NCBI GenBank assembly: GCA_023458035.1
Contig: JAEXAX010000026.1
Span: 1-60,569, forward strand
Direction: 5' to 3'
Origin: Bacillota bacterium
GTDB lineage: Bacteria > Bacillota > Clostridia > Lachnospirales > Lachnospiraceae
Length of the DNA stretch: 60,569 nucleotides
This document shows, piece by piece, positions 33,527 through 42,700 of this stretch; the first letter of the stretch is position 1; every line of letters begins with the position of its first letter. The position numbers and the translations under genes are program-made. The notes beneath the pieces were generated by a model. It made no database searches and was not told the origin of the DNA. It was given only the letters and a program-made list of their open reading frames with translations.

Positions 33527-34738
33527 ATGTACGATTATCGCAAATTAGATGAAGGATTGTATTATGTCGGAGCCAGTGACAGAAGACTGGAGCTATTTGA
33601 AAATATGTTTCCGTTGCCGAATGGCGTAGCATATAATTCGTATGTTCTGCTGGATGAAAAAACGGTTTTATTTGATACTGTTGACAGCAGTGTGCTGGAT
33701 CGGTATATAGAAAATGTAGAGGCTGTTCTGGCGGGGCGGGCTTTGGACTATCTGATCGTGCATCATTTGGAGCCGGATCACTGCGCCGGAATTGAACGCA
33801 TCATGCAGCAGTATACAACGACTGAACTGCTTTGCAGTAAAAAAGCAAAGGAGCTGATGGAACAGTTCTATGTGCAGAAGGACTGGTGGGAACGGATTCG
33901 GATCATTACCGAAGGTGAAACCTTGGAAACCGGTTCTCATACCCTGCAGTTTATTGCTGCTCCGATGGTACACTGGCCGGAGGTGTTTGTGACCTATGAA
34001 ACAACGCGGGGCTGGTTGTTTACAGCTGATGCTTTTGGTTCGTTTGATGCCCTGGACGGTCATGTATTTGCCGATCAGGTGAATCTGGAACGTGGCTGGA
34101 TTACGTCCATCCGTCGCTATTATGTAAATATCGTAGGCCGTCAGGGACGAAATGTTGACAGCCTGCTGCGCAAGGCTGCCGGGCTGGATATTAAGATGTT
34201 ATTGCCTTTGCATGGACTGATCTTTAGAACAGCTGCTGATATCAAGCTGATTATGGAGAAATATCGTTTGTGGGCGACCTATCAAGCGGAAGAAGACGGT
34301 GTGGTGTTGGTATATGGCTCCATGTACGGCGGATCTCAAGCCGCAGCTGAAAAATTGACCGGCGTTCTGGCCGACAAGGGTGTGAAGAACATCCGAATCT
34401 ATGATGTGTCGAAGACTAATTATTCCTACATCTTGTCGGATCTGTTCCGTTTCTCAAACTGTGTCTTTGCCTGCAACAACTACAACACCGAGCTCTTTCC
34501 GATGATGGACGCTTTACTGCGTGAGTTGATGATGCTGAACTTTGATAACCATAAGGTTTCCTTCATCTACAATATGAGCTGGGGCGGTAAGGCTCTCCAG
34601 ATCGCCAAAGAGATCCTGGAGAAAGGGAAAAAACTGGAGTACATCGGTGAGCCGTTGACCGTAAAGAGCAGCTTGAAGGCAGAACAGCTACCGGAGGTAG
34701 AGGCCTTGGCAGACGCCATCATCGAATCGATGCAATAA
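33527..34738 (+). CDS. Flavodiiron protein (FprA type)
   Basis: Flavodiiron proteins reduce oxygen to water or nitric oxide to nitrous oxide and protect anaerobes. The 403-residue protein has the metallo-beta-lactamase diiron domain with HHLEPDHCAG (the H-x-E-x-D-H ligands), later His in MVHWPEV and LPLHGLIFR, and a C-terminal flavodoxin domain with VYGSMYGGSQAAAEK. It lacks rubredoxin and flavin-reductase extensions, so it must take electrons from separate carriers; the flavodoxin at 9.9 kb is one candidate partner. Confidence 0.95.
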   Translation: MYDYRKLDEGLYYVGASDRRLELFENMFPLPNGVAYNSYVLLDEKTVLFDTVDSSVLDRYIENVEAVLAGRALDYLIVHHLEPDHCAGIERIMQQYTTTELLCSKKAKELMEQFYVQKDWWERIRIITEGETLETGSHTLQFIAAPMVHWPEVFVTYETTRGWLFTADAFGSFDALDGHVFADQVNLERGWITSIRRYYVNIVGRQGRNVDSLLRKAAGLDIKMLLPLHGLIFRTAADIKLIMEKYRLWATYQAEEDGVVLVYGSMYGGSQAAAEKLTGVLADKGVKNIRIYDVSKTNYSYILSDLFRFSNCVFACNNYNTELFPMMDALLRELMMLNFDNHKVSFIYNMSWGGKALQIAKEILEKGKKLEYIGEPLTVKSSLKAEQLPEVEALADAIIESMQ

Positions 34739-34801
34739 GCGGTTTTCTTATGCTTTGCGAAGAGGGGCAGTCAATATCACTGATCAATATTACTGAAAAT
34801 C

Positions 34802-34848
34802 AATACCGCTTGCTGTGGCTGAAAGCAGTCGCAGCAAGCGGTATTTTT
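34802..34848 (+). terminator. Terminator after the flavodiiron gene
   Basis: AATACCGCTTGCTG pairs with CAGCAAGCGGTATT around a loop of about 17 nt and continues into TTTT. Confidence 0.9.
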
Positions 34849-35010
34849 ATCCGCATGTCAGCTTGCAGAACAGAAGAGCCGGAAATGCTTTCGGGTAGGA
34901 TGCTGCCGATCTGCCTTTAAATAAAGTCATCGTTTGAAATAAAATGGGAAAAACAAACAAAAGAAAGGTGGTTTTCGCGGCATTGTTCTGCGAAATATAA
35001 CAAAGAATAC

Positions 35011-35039
35011 TTGAAAATAATGTAAAAACCTGTTAAAAT
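35011..35039 (+). promoter_or_regulatory. Promoter of the EF-G paralogue
   Basis: TTGAAA at 35011-35016 and TAAAAT at 35034-35039, spacer 17 nt. The region 34849-35010 upstream shows no gene. Confidence 0.75.
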
Positions 35040-35108
35040 ATGCCTATACTATTTGTGGCGGGGAAGCTGAATGACAGTAACAACCTGCTTAGACGAGGAG
35101 GAATGGCA

Positions 35109-37187
35109 ATGAAGGTTTATGCAACAGAACAAATTCGTAATGTGGTCATCTTAGGTCATGGTAGCTGTGGTAAAACCACCCTGACGGAAGGCTTGGCTTA
35201 TATGGCAGGCGTAACCAGTCGCCTGGGCAGAGTCGATGATGGAAATACGATCAGCGACTTTGATAAAGAAGAGATCAAACGTAAATTTTCGATCCAGACA
35301 TCACTGGTGGCTTTGGAATGGAATAACACAAAATTCAATCTGTTGGATACACCGGGATATTTTGACTTCGTCGGAGAGGTTGAAGAAGCCTGCGGCGTGG
35401 CCGATGCGGCTCTGATCGTGGTTTCTGCTAAGGCCGGTATCGAAGCCGGCACTAAAAAGGCCTGGGAGCTGTGTGAAAAATATGAGCTGCCGCGCATGAT
35501 TTATGTTTCTGATATGGATGATGATAATGCCAGCTACCGTGAAGTGGTGGAGGCTCTGATTGAATTATATGGTAAGCGGATCACGCCGATCTATTCGCCG
35601 ATTCGAGAAAACGAAAAATTCGTCGGTTATATCAATGTGGTTCGTCAGGGGGCCAGACGTTGGCTGGATAAGGGACAGAGAGAAGAGATCGAGATTCCGG
35701 AATACAGTCGTCAGTATCTTGAGCAGTACCGTGAAGCTCTGCTGGAAGCGGTGGCTGAGACCAGCGAAGAGTATATGGAGCGCTTCTTTGCCGGTGAAGA
35801 ATTTACCGAAAACGAGATCCGCCTGGCGCTTAGAAATAATACCATCGCCGGAGACATGGTACCGGTTTGCATGGGCTGTGCTCCGCAGCTGCAGGGGCTG
35901 CACAATCTGTTAAATGATATGGTTTCCTGTTTTCCGAGTCCGAAGAACAAGAAGCTGGCCGGTATCAACCGCAGCACCAACAGTATTTATGAGGCGGATT
36001 ATGATTTTGCCAAGGCAAAAACCTTGTATGTATTTAAGACCATGGTGGATCCGTTTATCGGCAAGTATTCATTGATCAAGGTTGGATCGGGCGTACTAAA
36101 GACAGGGGATGTGTTATATCATGCCGAGTCCGGTCAGGAGGAAAAAATCGGTAAGCTGTATCTGCTGGAGGGTAATAAACCGATGGAGATCGGCGAATTG
36201 AATGCCGGTGACATCGGCGCGTTGGCGAAGCTGGTTTATACCGAAACCGGTGATACTCTATCGACCAAAAACACACCGGTGACCTTTGCCAAGACTGAGA
36301 TATCCAAGCCCTATACCGTGATGCGTTATCGGGCAGTGAATAAGGGGGATGAGGATAAGATCTCCCAGGCGCTGACTAAGCTGATGCAGGAGGATCAGAC
36401 CTTGAAAGCGGTTAATGATAACGAAAATCACCAAAGCCTGTTGTATGGTATCGGGGATCAGCATCTGGAAGTGGTGGTCAGTAAACTGTTTGAGCGCTAT
36501 AAGGTGCAGGTGGAGCTGGAAAGGCCATTGGTTTCCTTTAAGGAAACCATTCGTAAAGAGTCGGATGTGGAATACAAGTATAAAAAACAGTCCGGCGGTC
36601 ATGGTCAGTATGGTCATGTCAAGATGAGATTCTCCGGTATGGATGATTATGAAACGGCGTATACCTTTGAACAGGAAGTAGTGGGCGGAGCGGTTCCGAA
36701 GAACTATTTCCCGGCTGTTGAAAAAGGTCTGCAGGAATCTGTATTGGCAGGTCCGTTAGCCGGATACCCGGTAGTCGGTGTGAAGGCTGTGTTGTATGAC
36801 GGTTCCTACCATCCGGTGGATTCTTCGGAGATGGCCTTTAAGATGGCCTCGATCCAGGCGTTTAAGAAGGGCTTTATGGAAGCGAAACCGGTTCTGCTGG
36901 AGCCGATCGCAGTGCTGAAGGTGAGAATTCCGGATGCTTGTGCCGGTGATATCATGGGTGATATCAATAAGCGCCGCGGTCGTGTTCTGGGTATGACTCC
37001 GGTCGGAAACCAGATGCAGGTCATCGAAGCTGATATCCCGATGGCTGAGTTGTTTGGTTATGCCACTGTACTGAGAGCAGCTACAGGCGGTATGGGTGAA
37101 TTCTCCTATGAATTTACCAGATATGAGCAGGCACCGACTGAGGTTCAGGACAAGGAAGTGGCCTTACGAGCTAAGAAAGATGAATAA
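35109..37187 (+). CDS. EF-G-like GTPase paralogue with altered G motifs
   Basis: A 692-residue full-length EF-G relative with all five domains; YKYKKQSGGHGQYGH, GDINKRRGRVLGM and FGYATVLRAATGGMGEF mark domains IV-V. The start is ATG 35109 at proper distance from GAGGAGG. G1 is GHGSCGKT, not AHIDAGKT. G3 is DTPGYFDF: Tyr84 replaces the catalytic His. G4 is SDMD (residues 134-137) in place of NKMD, so the guanine-recognising Asn and Lys are both changed. True EF-G is encoded at 2.9 kb. Paralogues of this kind in Clostridia lack a firm function; a ribosome-associated role without ordinary turnover is conceivable. Confidence 0.93.
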   Translation: MKVYATEQIRNVVILGHGSCGKTTLTEGLAYMAGVTSRLGRVDDGNTISDFDKEEIKRKFSIQTSLVALEWNNTKFNLLDTPGYFDFVGEVEEACGVADAALIVVSAKAGIEAGTKKAWELCEKYELPRMIYVSDMDDDNASYREVVEALIELYGKRITPIYSPIRENEKFVGYINVVRQGARRWLDKGQREEIEIPEYSRQYLEQYREALLEAVAETSEEYMERFFAGEEFTENEIRLALRNNTIAGDMVPVCMGCAPQLQGLHNLLNDMVSCFPSPKNKKLAGINRSTNSIYEADYDFAKAKTLYVFKTMVDPFIGKYSLIKVGSGVLKTGDVLYHAESGQEEKIGKLYLLEGNKPMEIGELNAGDIGALAKLVYTETGDTLSTKNTPVTFAKTEISKPYTVMRYRAVNKGDEDKISQALTKLMQEDQTLKAVNDNENHQSLLYGIGDQHLEVVVSKLFERYKVQVELERPLVSFKETIRKESDVEYKYKKQSGGHGQYGHVKMRFSGMDDYETAYTFEQEVVGGAVPKNYFPAVEKGLQESVLAGPLAGYPVVGVKAVLYDGSYHPVDSSEMAFKMASIQAFKKGFMEAKPVLLEPIAVLKVRIPDACAGDIMGDINKRRGRVLGMTPVGNQMQVIEADIPMAELFGYATVLRAATGGMGEFSYEFTRYEQAPTEVQDKEVALRAKKDE

Positions 37188-37197
37188 GCTGTAAATG

Positions 37198-37234
37198 AAA
37201 AATGCGGTTCCGCTTATAGCGGAACCGCATTTTT
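37198..37234. terminator. Bidirectional terminator between fusA-like gene and tRNA-Thr
   Basis: AATGCGGTTCCGC and GCGGAACCGCATT form a perfect 13-bp stem with a 5-nt loop, flanked by A and T runs, serving the plus-strand GTPase gene and the minus-strand tRNA. Confidence 0.95.
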
Positions 37235-37241
37235 CTGGCAC

Positions 37242-37314
37242 AGCTGAAAATCGGACTTGAACCGACGACCCCTTCATTACGAGTGAAGTGCTCTACCAAC
37301 TGAGCTATTTCAGC
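37242..37314 (-). tRNA. tRNA-Thr (anticodon CGT)
   Basis: On the minus strand the acceptor stem GCTGAAA pairs with TTTCAGC; D-arm AGCTCAGTTGGTAGAGC; anticodon stem CTTCA/TGAAG with loop CTCGTAA, anticodon CGT; T-arm with TTCAAGT; discriminator T. CCA is not encoded directly. It reads ACG codons. Confidence 0.95.
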
Positions 37315-37328
37315 ATTCAGACCAATAT

Positions 37329-37357
37329 ATTATATAAGACAGAATGAGGGTTGTCAA
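37329..37357 (-). promoter_or_regulatory. Promoter of tRNA-Thr
   Basis: On the minus strand TTGACA (37357-37352) and TATAAT (37334-37329) with a 17-nt spacer: an exact consensus promoter 15 nt before the tRNA. Confidence 0.95.
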
Positions 37358-37380
37358 GAAAAACAAAAAACGATCGAAAA

Positions 37381-37415
37381 ATATTGATCTATATTGATCT
37401 ATGGAAATCTATGGA
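37381..37415 (+). repeat. Short tandem repeat upstream of queH
   Basis: ATATTGATCT occurs twice in tandem, then two diverged copies beginning ATGGAAA. It lies between the divergent tRNA-Thr promoter and queH; no function can be assigned. Confidence 0.6.
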
Positions 37416-37514
37416 AAAACTGTACGGGAACTTGAGTTTGGCGGCAGAAGATGATACGATAGAAAACGGTGCAAATACATATATTGTTTTATCATTAGAA
37501 AGCAAGATCAGGAC

Positions 37515-38165
37515 ATGGCAGAACAAAAAAAGAACTACCAAAAGCTTATGGAAGAAAGTCTGCAGACTTTTATCAGAAATGAGGGCCGACCGCCGCGGGT
37601 GTTGCTGCACAGCTGTTGTGCTCCTTGCAGCAGCTATGTGCTGGAGCTGTTGTCACAGGTTTGCGAGGTGACGGTATTTTTTTATAATCCGAACATCTAT
37701 CCGGAAAAGGAATATTATACCAGGGCAGCCGAGCAGGTACGCCTGATCAATGAGATGGAACCGAAATTTCCGATCCGTATGGAAGTATTGGAGCACCGCA
37801 GCGCAGAGTTCTACCAAACGGTCAAGGGGATGGAACAGGAGCCGGAAGGGCGAGCGCGCTGCCGAGTTTGTTATGCCCTGCGTTTGGATGAGGCGGCAGC
37901 CTACGCGTCAAAGCGGGAGTTTGATTTTTTTACCACCACGCTTTCGGTTAGTCCGCTAAAAGACAGCCGAATACTGAATGAATTGGGAGACAGTATCGGC
38001 GCCAAGCGGGGGATTGCCTATCTGCACTCAGACTTTAAGAAAAAGAACGGATATAAGAGATCGGTGGAATTATCGGTCGAACATGGCCTGTATCGACAGG
38101 ATTATTGCGGCTGTGTCTTCTCGAAACGGGATCGGGATCTCAGGAGAAAGGAAATGCGGGCTTGA
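37515..38165 (+). CDS. queH: Epoxyqueuosine reductase QueH
   Basis: QueH reduces epoxyqueuosine to queuosine in tRNA, the last step of the pathway, and is the non-orthologous substitute for QueG. The 216-residue protein has the family's paired cysteine signature VLLHSCCAPCSSYVLE, then CRVCYALRL and the C-terminal DYCGCVFS, which bind the Fe-S cluster and metal. The start ATG has only a weak ribosome site. The stop overlaps the -35 box of the asd promoter. Other queuosine genes are not in the window. Confidence 0.95.
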   Translation: MAEQKKNYQKLMEESLQTFIRNEGRPPRVLLHSCCAPCSSYVLELLSQVCEVTVFFYNPNIYPEKEYYTRAAEQVRLINEMEPKFPIRMEVLEHRSAEFYQTVKGMEQEPEGRARCRVCYALRLDEAAAYASKREFDFFTTTLSVSPLKDSRILNELGDSIGAKRGIAYLHSDFKKKNGYKRSVELSVEHGLYRQDYCGCVFSKRDRDLRRKEMRA

Positions 38166-38190
38166 CAGCCGGCATTTCTTTGTGTATCCT
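38162..38190 (+). promoter_or_regulatory. Promoter of asd
   Basis: TTGACA at 38162-38167 (its TGA is the queH stop) and TATCCT at 38185-38190, spacer 17 nt. Confidence 0.75.
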
Positions 38191-38204
38191 TGTCATAATG
38201 ACAA
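38190..38204. promoter_or_regulatory. Palindromic operator at the asd start site
   Basis: TTGTCAT-A-ATGACAA is a perfect 7-1-7 palindrome placed immediately after the -10 box, over the predicted transcription start. The 7-1-7 geometry is that of Fur-family boxes, although the sequence differs from the Fur, PerR and Zur consensus sites I know. A repressor bound here would block initiation. Confidence 0.65.
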
Positions 38205-38235
38205 ATGTTCTTGTGGCAAAGACAGAGGAGGAACT

Positions 38236-39321
38236 ATGAAGAAAAAACTCAGAGTCGGTATTTTAGGCGCGACCGGTATGGTCGGTCAGCGTTTTATTGC
38301 ATTGCTGGAGGATCACCCGTGGTATGAGGTTTGTACGGTGGCGGCCAGCCCGCGCAGTGCCGGGAAAACCTATGCCGAGGCGGCGGGGGCTCGTTGGAAA
38401 ATGTCTACCCCCATGCCGGAGACGGTGAAGAATCTGATTGTGATGAATGTAAATCAGGTGGAGGATGTAGCAGCTACGGTAGATTTTGTGTTTTCTGCGG
38501 TTGATATGAGCAAAGAGGAGATTAAGGTCATTGAAGAGGCGTATGCCAGAACTGAGACACCGGTGGTATCGAATAACAGCGCTCATCGTTGGACCAAGGA
38601 TGTGCCGATGGTGGTTCCTGAGATTAATGCTGACCACTTTGAGGTAATTGCCGCTCAGAAGGAGCGTCTGGGAACCCGGCGCGGTTTTATTGCCGTAAAG
38701 CCGAATTGTTCGATCCAGAGCTATGCGCCGGTATTGACTGCATGGAAGGAATTTCAGCCGACAGAGGTAGTGGTGACCACCTATCAGGCGATTTCCGGCG
38801 CCGGCAAGACGTTTCGGGATTGGCCGGAAATGGCAGAGAATATCATTCCGTTCATCGGCGGAGAAGAGGAAAAGAGCGAGCAGGAACCACTGCGGTTATG
38901 GGGAAAGGTCGAAAACGGCGAGATCATCAAAGCCGATCTTCCGGTGATCACCTCCCAGTGTATTCGTGTACCGGTATTAAACGGGCATACAGCCGCTGTC
39001 TTTGTAAAGCTTGGCAAAAAGGCAACAAAAGAGGAATTGATCGCTAAGATCAGAGCGTTTAAAGGGCTGCCGCAGGAGCTGCAGCTTCCGAGTGCACCTG
39101 CTCAGTTTATGCAGTATATGGAAGAGGATGATCGTCCGCAGGTCAAATTGGATGTAGATTATGAAAAGGGGATGGGTGTATCCGTTGGGCGTCTGCGTGA
39201 GGATGCGGTATACGACTGGAAATTTGTCGGACTGTCACATAATACTGTGAGAGGTGCTGCCGGCGGTGCCGTTTTGTGTGCCGAGGCCCTGACAGCCAAG
39301 GGATATATCGAAGCAAAATAA
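38236..39321 (+). CDS. asd: Aspartate-semialdehyde dehydrogenase
   Basis: Asd reduces aspartyl phosphate to aspartate semialdehyde for lysine, diaminopimelate, threonine and methionine synthesis. The start is ATG 38236 behind GAGGAGG, giving MKKKLRVGILGATGMVGQRF and 361 residues. The catalytic Cys is in AVKPNCSIQSY; other motifs are VSNNSAHRW, TTYQAISGAGK and RVPVLNGHTAAVF. The sequence type is the archaeal/yeast-like branch, not the typical E. coli branch. No lysine riboswitch is seen; instead there is a palindrome at the start site. A terminator follows. Confidence 0.96.
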   Translation: MKKKLRVGILGATGMVGQRFIALLEDHPWYEVCTVAASPRSAGKTYAEAAGARWKMSTPMPETVKNLIVMNVNQVEDVAATVDFVFSAVDMSKEEIKVIEEAYARTETPVVSNNSAHRWTKDVPMVVPEINADHFEVIAAQKERLGTRRGFIAVKPNCSIQSYAPVLTAWKEFQPTEVVVTTYQAISGAGKTFRDWPEMAENIIPFIGGEEEKSEQEPLRLWGKVENGEIIKADLPVITSQCIRVPVLNGHTAAVFVKLGKKATKEELIAKIRAFKGLPQELQLPSAPAQFMQYMEEDDRPQVKLDVDYEKGMGVSVGRLREDAVYDWKFVGLSHNTVRGAAGGAVLCAEALTAKGYIEAK

Positions 39322-39328
39322 GAATCGG

Positions 39329-39388
39329 AAAAAACAGTCGAATGGCGGATAACTCTTTGTGGAAGTATCTGCTGTTCGACTGTTTTTG
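39329..39388 (+). terminator. Terminator after asd
   Basis: AAAAAACAGTCGAA and TTCGACTGTTTTTG pair around a ~32-nt inner region. The A/T arms make it usable in both directions. Confidence 0.82.
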
Positions 39389-39582
39389 TCTGGGTATTGA
39401 CATGCATCAAAAGGAAGTGTCGAGGGAGCGTACATGAGTATGCTTTTCTGCTAAAATGCATATTAAATGCATAAAATTATAAATTTGATCAAAGTGGAAT
39501 TGATGAAAATTATAATTAGTTAAAAATATAGCATTATTCAGCTGTTTCAGCCAAGAAATACAAAATAAATACATTTTTTGCG
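39389..39582. other. AT-rich intergenic region upstream of the subtilase
   Basis: No gene is seen. It contains two direct copies of AAATGCATA (near 39453 and 39467) and AT-rich stretches. The region may hold regulatory sites for the large protease gene but nothing definite can be named. Confidence 0.5.
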
Positions 39583-39611
39583 TTGACGCGCTAAAGGAAT
39601 TCGTGTTATCT
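39583..39611 (+). promoter_or_regulatory. Promoter of the subtilase gene
   Basis: TTGACG at 39583-39588 and TTATCT at 39606-39611, 17-nt spacer, about 118 nt before the start codon; the leader contains the short inverted repeat TGCGT/ACGCA. Confidence 0.6.
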
Positions 39612-39728
39612 TTGCAAATATGGTAGAAATAATCCGATATCAGACTGCATTCTTGTATATCCGATCATTTCAAACCTGGCAAGAAATGCGTAAAATAACG
39701 CATAAAAATTCAAGGGAGGAGAGTAGGT

Positions 39729-42700
39729 ATGCATTTGAAGAAGAAAATTGTCCTGAACATGATGGCAGCATTCTTATCCGGTGCCATGGTTGCGCCGACT
39801 GTATCGGTCGGAATGGTAGCGATAGCGAATGAGCAGACAGCGGTTGCAGAAGAAGCGGCTTCTGACAATGGACTGGCAAACGCTGACGCAGCAACGGAGG
39901 AAAGCTTAAAGGATGAGGCTCAGGTGACAATTATTGTCAAGCTGAAGGAAGAGGAAGAGGTTGACGCCTCTGCTTGGAAAACCGAGGAGGGAATCCAGGA
40001 AAGAACCGAGGCTACAAAGGAGATTCGTCAGCAAACCATGGACGAGCTGCAGGCTGAGGGGCTGGAATTTGAGCCTTTGATGGAATATGACCTGTTATTT
40101 AATGGGTTTTCCGCTAAGACAGATTATGAAACCGCTAAGAAAATTCAAGAAAATGCGGCTGTAGAGTCTGTCGAGGTGAGTGTTGATTATAACAGACCGG
40201 AAGAGGGCGCCGGCTTGGCTGATTATCAGTCGGATGACCCGCTATCCGTAGACAGTAATAATGTCATCAGCGTATCTCCTGCCTGGGAAGCCGGTTATAA
40301 GGGCGAGGGTATGGTCGTGGCGGTAATCGACTCCGGCCTGGATGTAAATCATGATGTGTTAAAGGTCACTGATATGGAAAAGGCCAAATTCAAGGATCAT
40401 AAGCAGATGGAAGCGAAGATGGCCGAAATGGGGATCCCCTATGGTAAGTGGTATAACGATAAGGTGGTGTTTGGTTATAACTATAATGATTTGAATCTGG
40501 AATTGAAGGAAAAGAGTCCGACATCCCATGGTATGCATGTTTCCGGTATCGCTGTCGGAAATCCGAGTAAAGATATTTCAATCGGCGAGAAGGTGGTCGG
40601 CGTAGCACCGGAAGCGCAGCTGATGTTTATGCGTGTGTTTTCTGACATCAATACCAACGGCACCAGTTCTTTTATCTATGCCAAGGCGATCGAGGATGCG
40701 GTAAAGCTGGGGGCGGACAGCATAAACATGAGCTTGGGATCTGCCACCGGTAACGTAAAGGAGGTCGGGCCGGCCGTTAGTCAGGCCATTCAGCTGGCAA
40801 AGGATGCCGGTGTCATTGTGGCGATCGCCGCCGGAAATGATACCGCTTTCGGAGAAGGCTATAGTACGCCGGATGCGGATAAACCGGATTACGGAATCGT
40901 AGCCAATCCCTCTGTGGCGAAGGATTCGATCTCGGTAGCATCTGTTAACAATCAGTTTATTATCTCTGATGCGGCAAATATCGTAGAAGTGGCGGGCGGA
41001 AAAAAGACCCAGATTCAGATTGAAACCCCAAGTGCGGATTTTCCGACCGGCAATCAGAATTATGTCTATGTCGGTACCGGTGAGGTGGATGCGGCGAAGG
41101 GGATCGATGAGTTTAAGGACAAGACTCTGACCGGAAAGATTGCCCTGATTATGCGTGGTAAGATCACCTTTGCCGAAAAGGTCAGAAATGCTAAAAATGC
41201 CGGTGCGATCGGCGTGATCATCTTTAACAGAGCCGGTGAAGAAGGAATCATCGGCATGAGCTTGGAGGGAACCGGCACAGGATATCCGGTGACCAGTATC
41301 GGGTTTTCTCACGGCAATATGCTGGCACAGGCGACAGACGGTACCTTTTCATTGGAGTTTGACGGCAGTGTGCAGAAGAAAGCCAATACTGCGGCAGATC
41401 AGATATCTGATTTCACCAGCTGGGGCTTGTCCAGCGACGGCGAATTAAAGCCGGATGTAACGGCGCCGGGCGGCGGTATCTACTCATCCATCAATGATGG
41501 AAAGTATGCCAGCCAGAATGGAACCAGTATGGCATCTCCGCATATTGCGGGTGTGGCAGCCTTGGTAAAGCAGAGTCTGTCTGTGCGTCATCCGGAACTG
41601 ACCGGAGCCCGGCTGCAGGATGTGATGAAGCTTTTGATCATGAGTACGGCGGATCCGCATTATAACAAGATTAAAAAGGCTTATACTTCTCCGCGGCAGC
41701 AGGGAGCCGGTGTGGCCAATGTACAGAAAGCGATCTCCGGTGAGTTGTATATCACTAATACCGCAAATGGATACGGCAGTGTTTCGCTTGGTAATGTACA
41801 GGAGAAGTTCACTTTTACAGTTGAAGTACATAATATGTCAAAGGAAGAGCGTGTTCTAACCTATGTGACTGACGTGATGACCGATGAGGTGGATCAGAAC
41901 GGTAAATTTACCCTCGCTCCGAAAGCTGTTGCATCGATCCCGGGTGATCGCGTTACGGTGCCGGCCAACAGCAGCGTGAAGGTTCCGATTACAGTCAATA
42001 CCGAAGCGCAGACTGCCAAGTTATTGGCAGAGATGCCAAACGGTTATTACTTAGACGGCTTTGTTCGATTTGTTGATCCGGTGGATGCGGCTGATGTAGT
42101 CAGTATTCCGTTTACCGGCTTTAGGGGAAGTTTTGAGAACCTGCCGGTATTGGAAAAGCCGATTTATGATTTTGATCTGACGAAAGAAGTGCCGTTCTAT
42201 TACCTCAACACGGCGACAGGACAAGCGGATCAGGAAAAGCATTATACTCATCTGGTGACCCAAGAAAGCTTTCTGGATACGAACACCTTTGCTTTGCAGG
42301 TCAAACCAAAGACACTCGGTGAATTTCTGGATTACAAGACCGGAAAGACCTACTATGACACCTCGCGGATGGCGTTGTCGCCAAATGGCGACCAGAGCTA
42401 TGAGAAGGTTGCATTAAATGCCGTATTTCTGAGAAACTATGAGAATTTTCAGATGCGGGTGTACAATGAGCAGGGAGATATCGTATACAGAAGTGCAATC
42501 ACTTCCGGTCTGAAAAATTATTATGCAAATAAGAAGCCGAAGTCGGCGGTGGTGAACCAGGCTACCTGGAATGGTACTGATGATAACGGTAATAAGGTGC
42601 CGGATGGCAAATATAAATACGAGGTCGTATACCGTGCCGAAACACCGGGAGCCAAGATGCAGAGCCTAAGCTATGATATCGCTATCGATACGAAGGCTCC

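Noticed and set aside
37978..38235. Long upstream extension of the asd frame
   Set aside because: It overlaps queH and the asd promoter; MKKKLRVGILGATG at 38236 is the family start.
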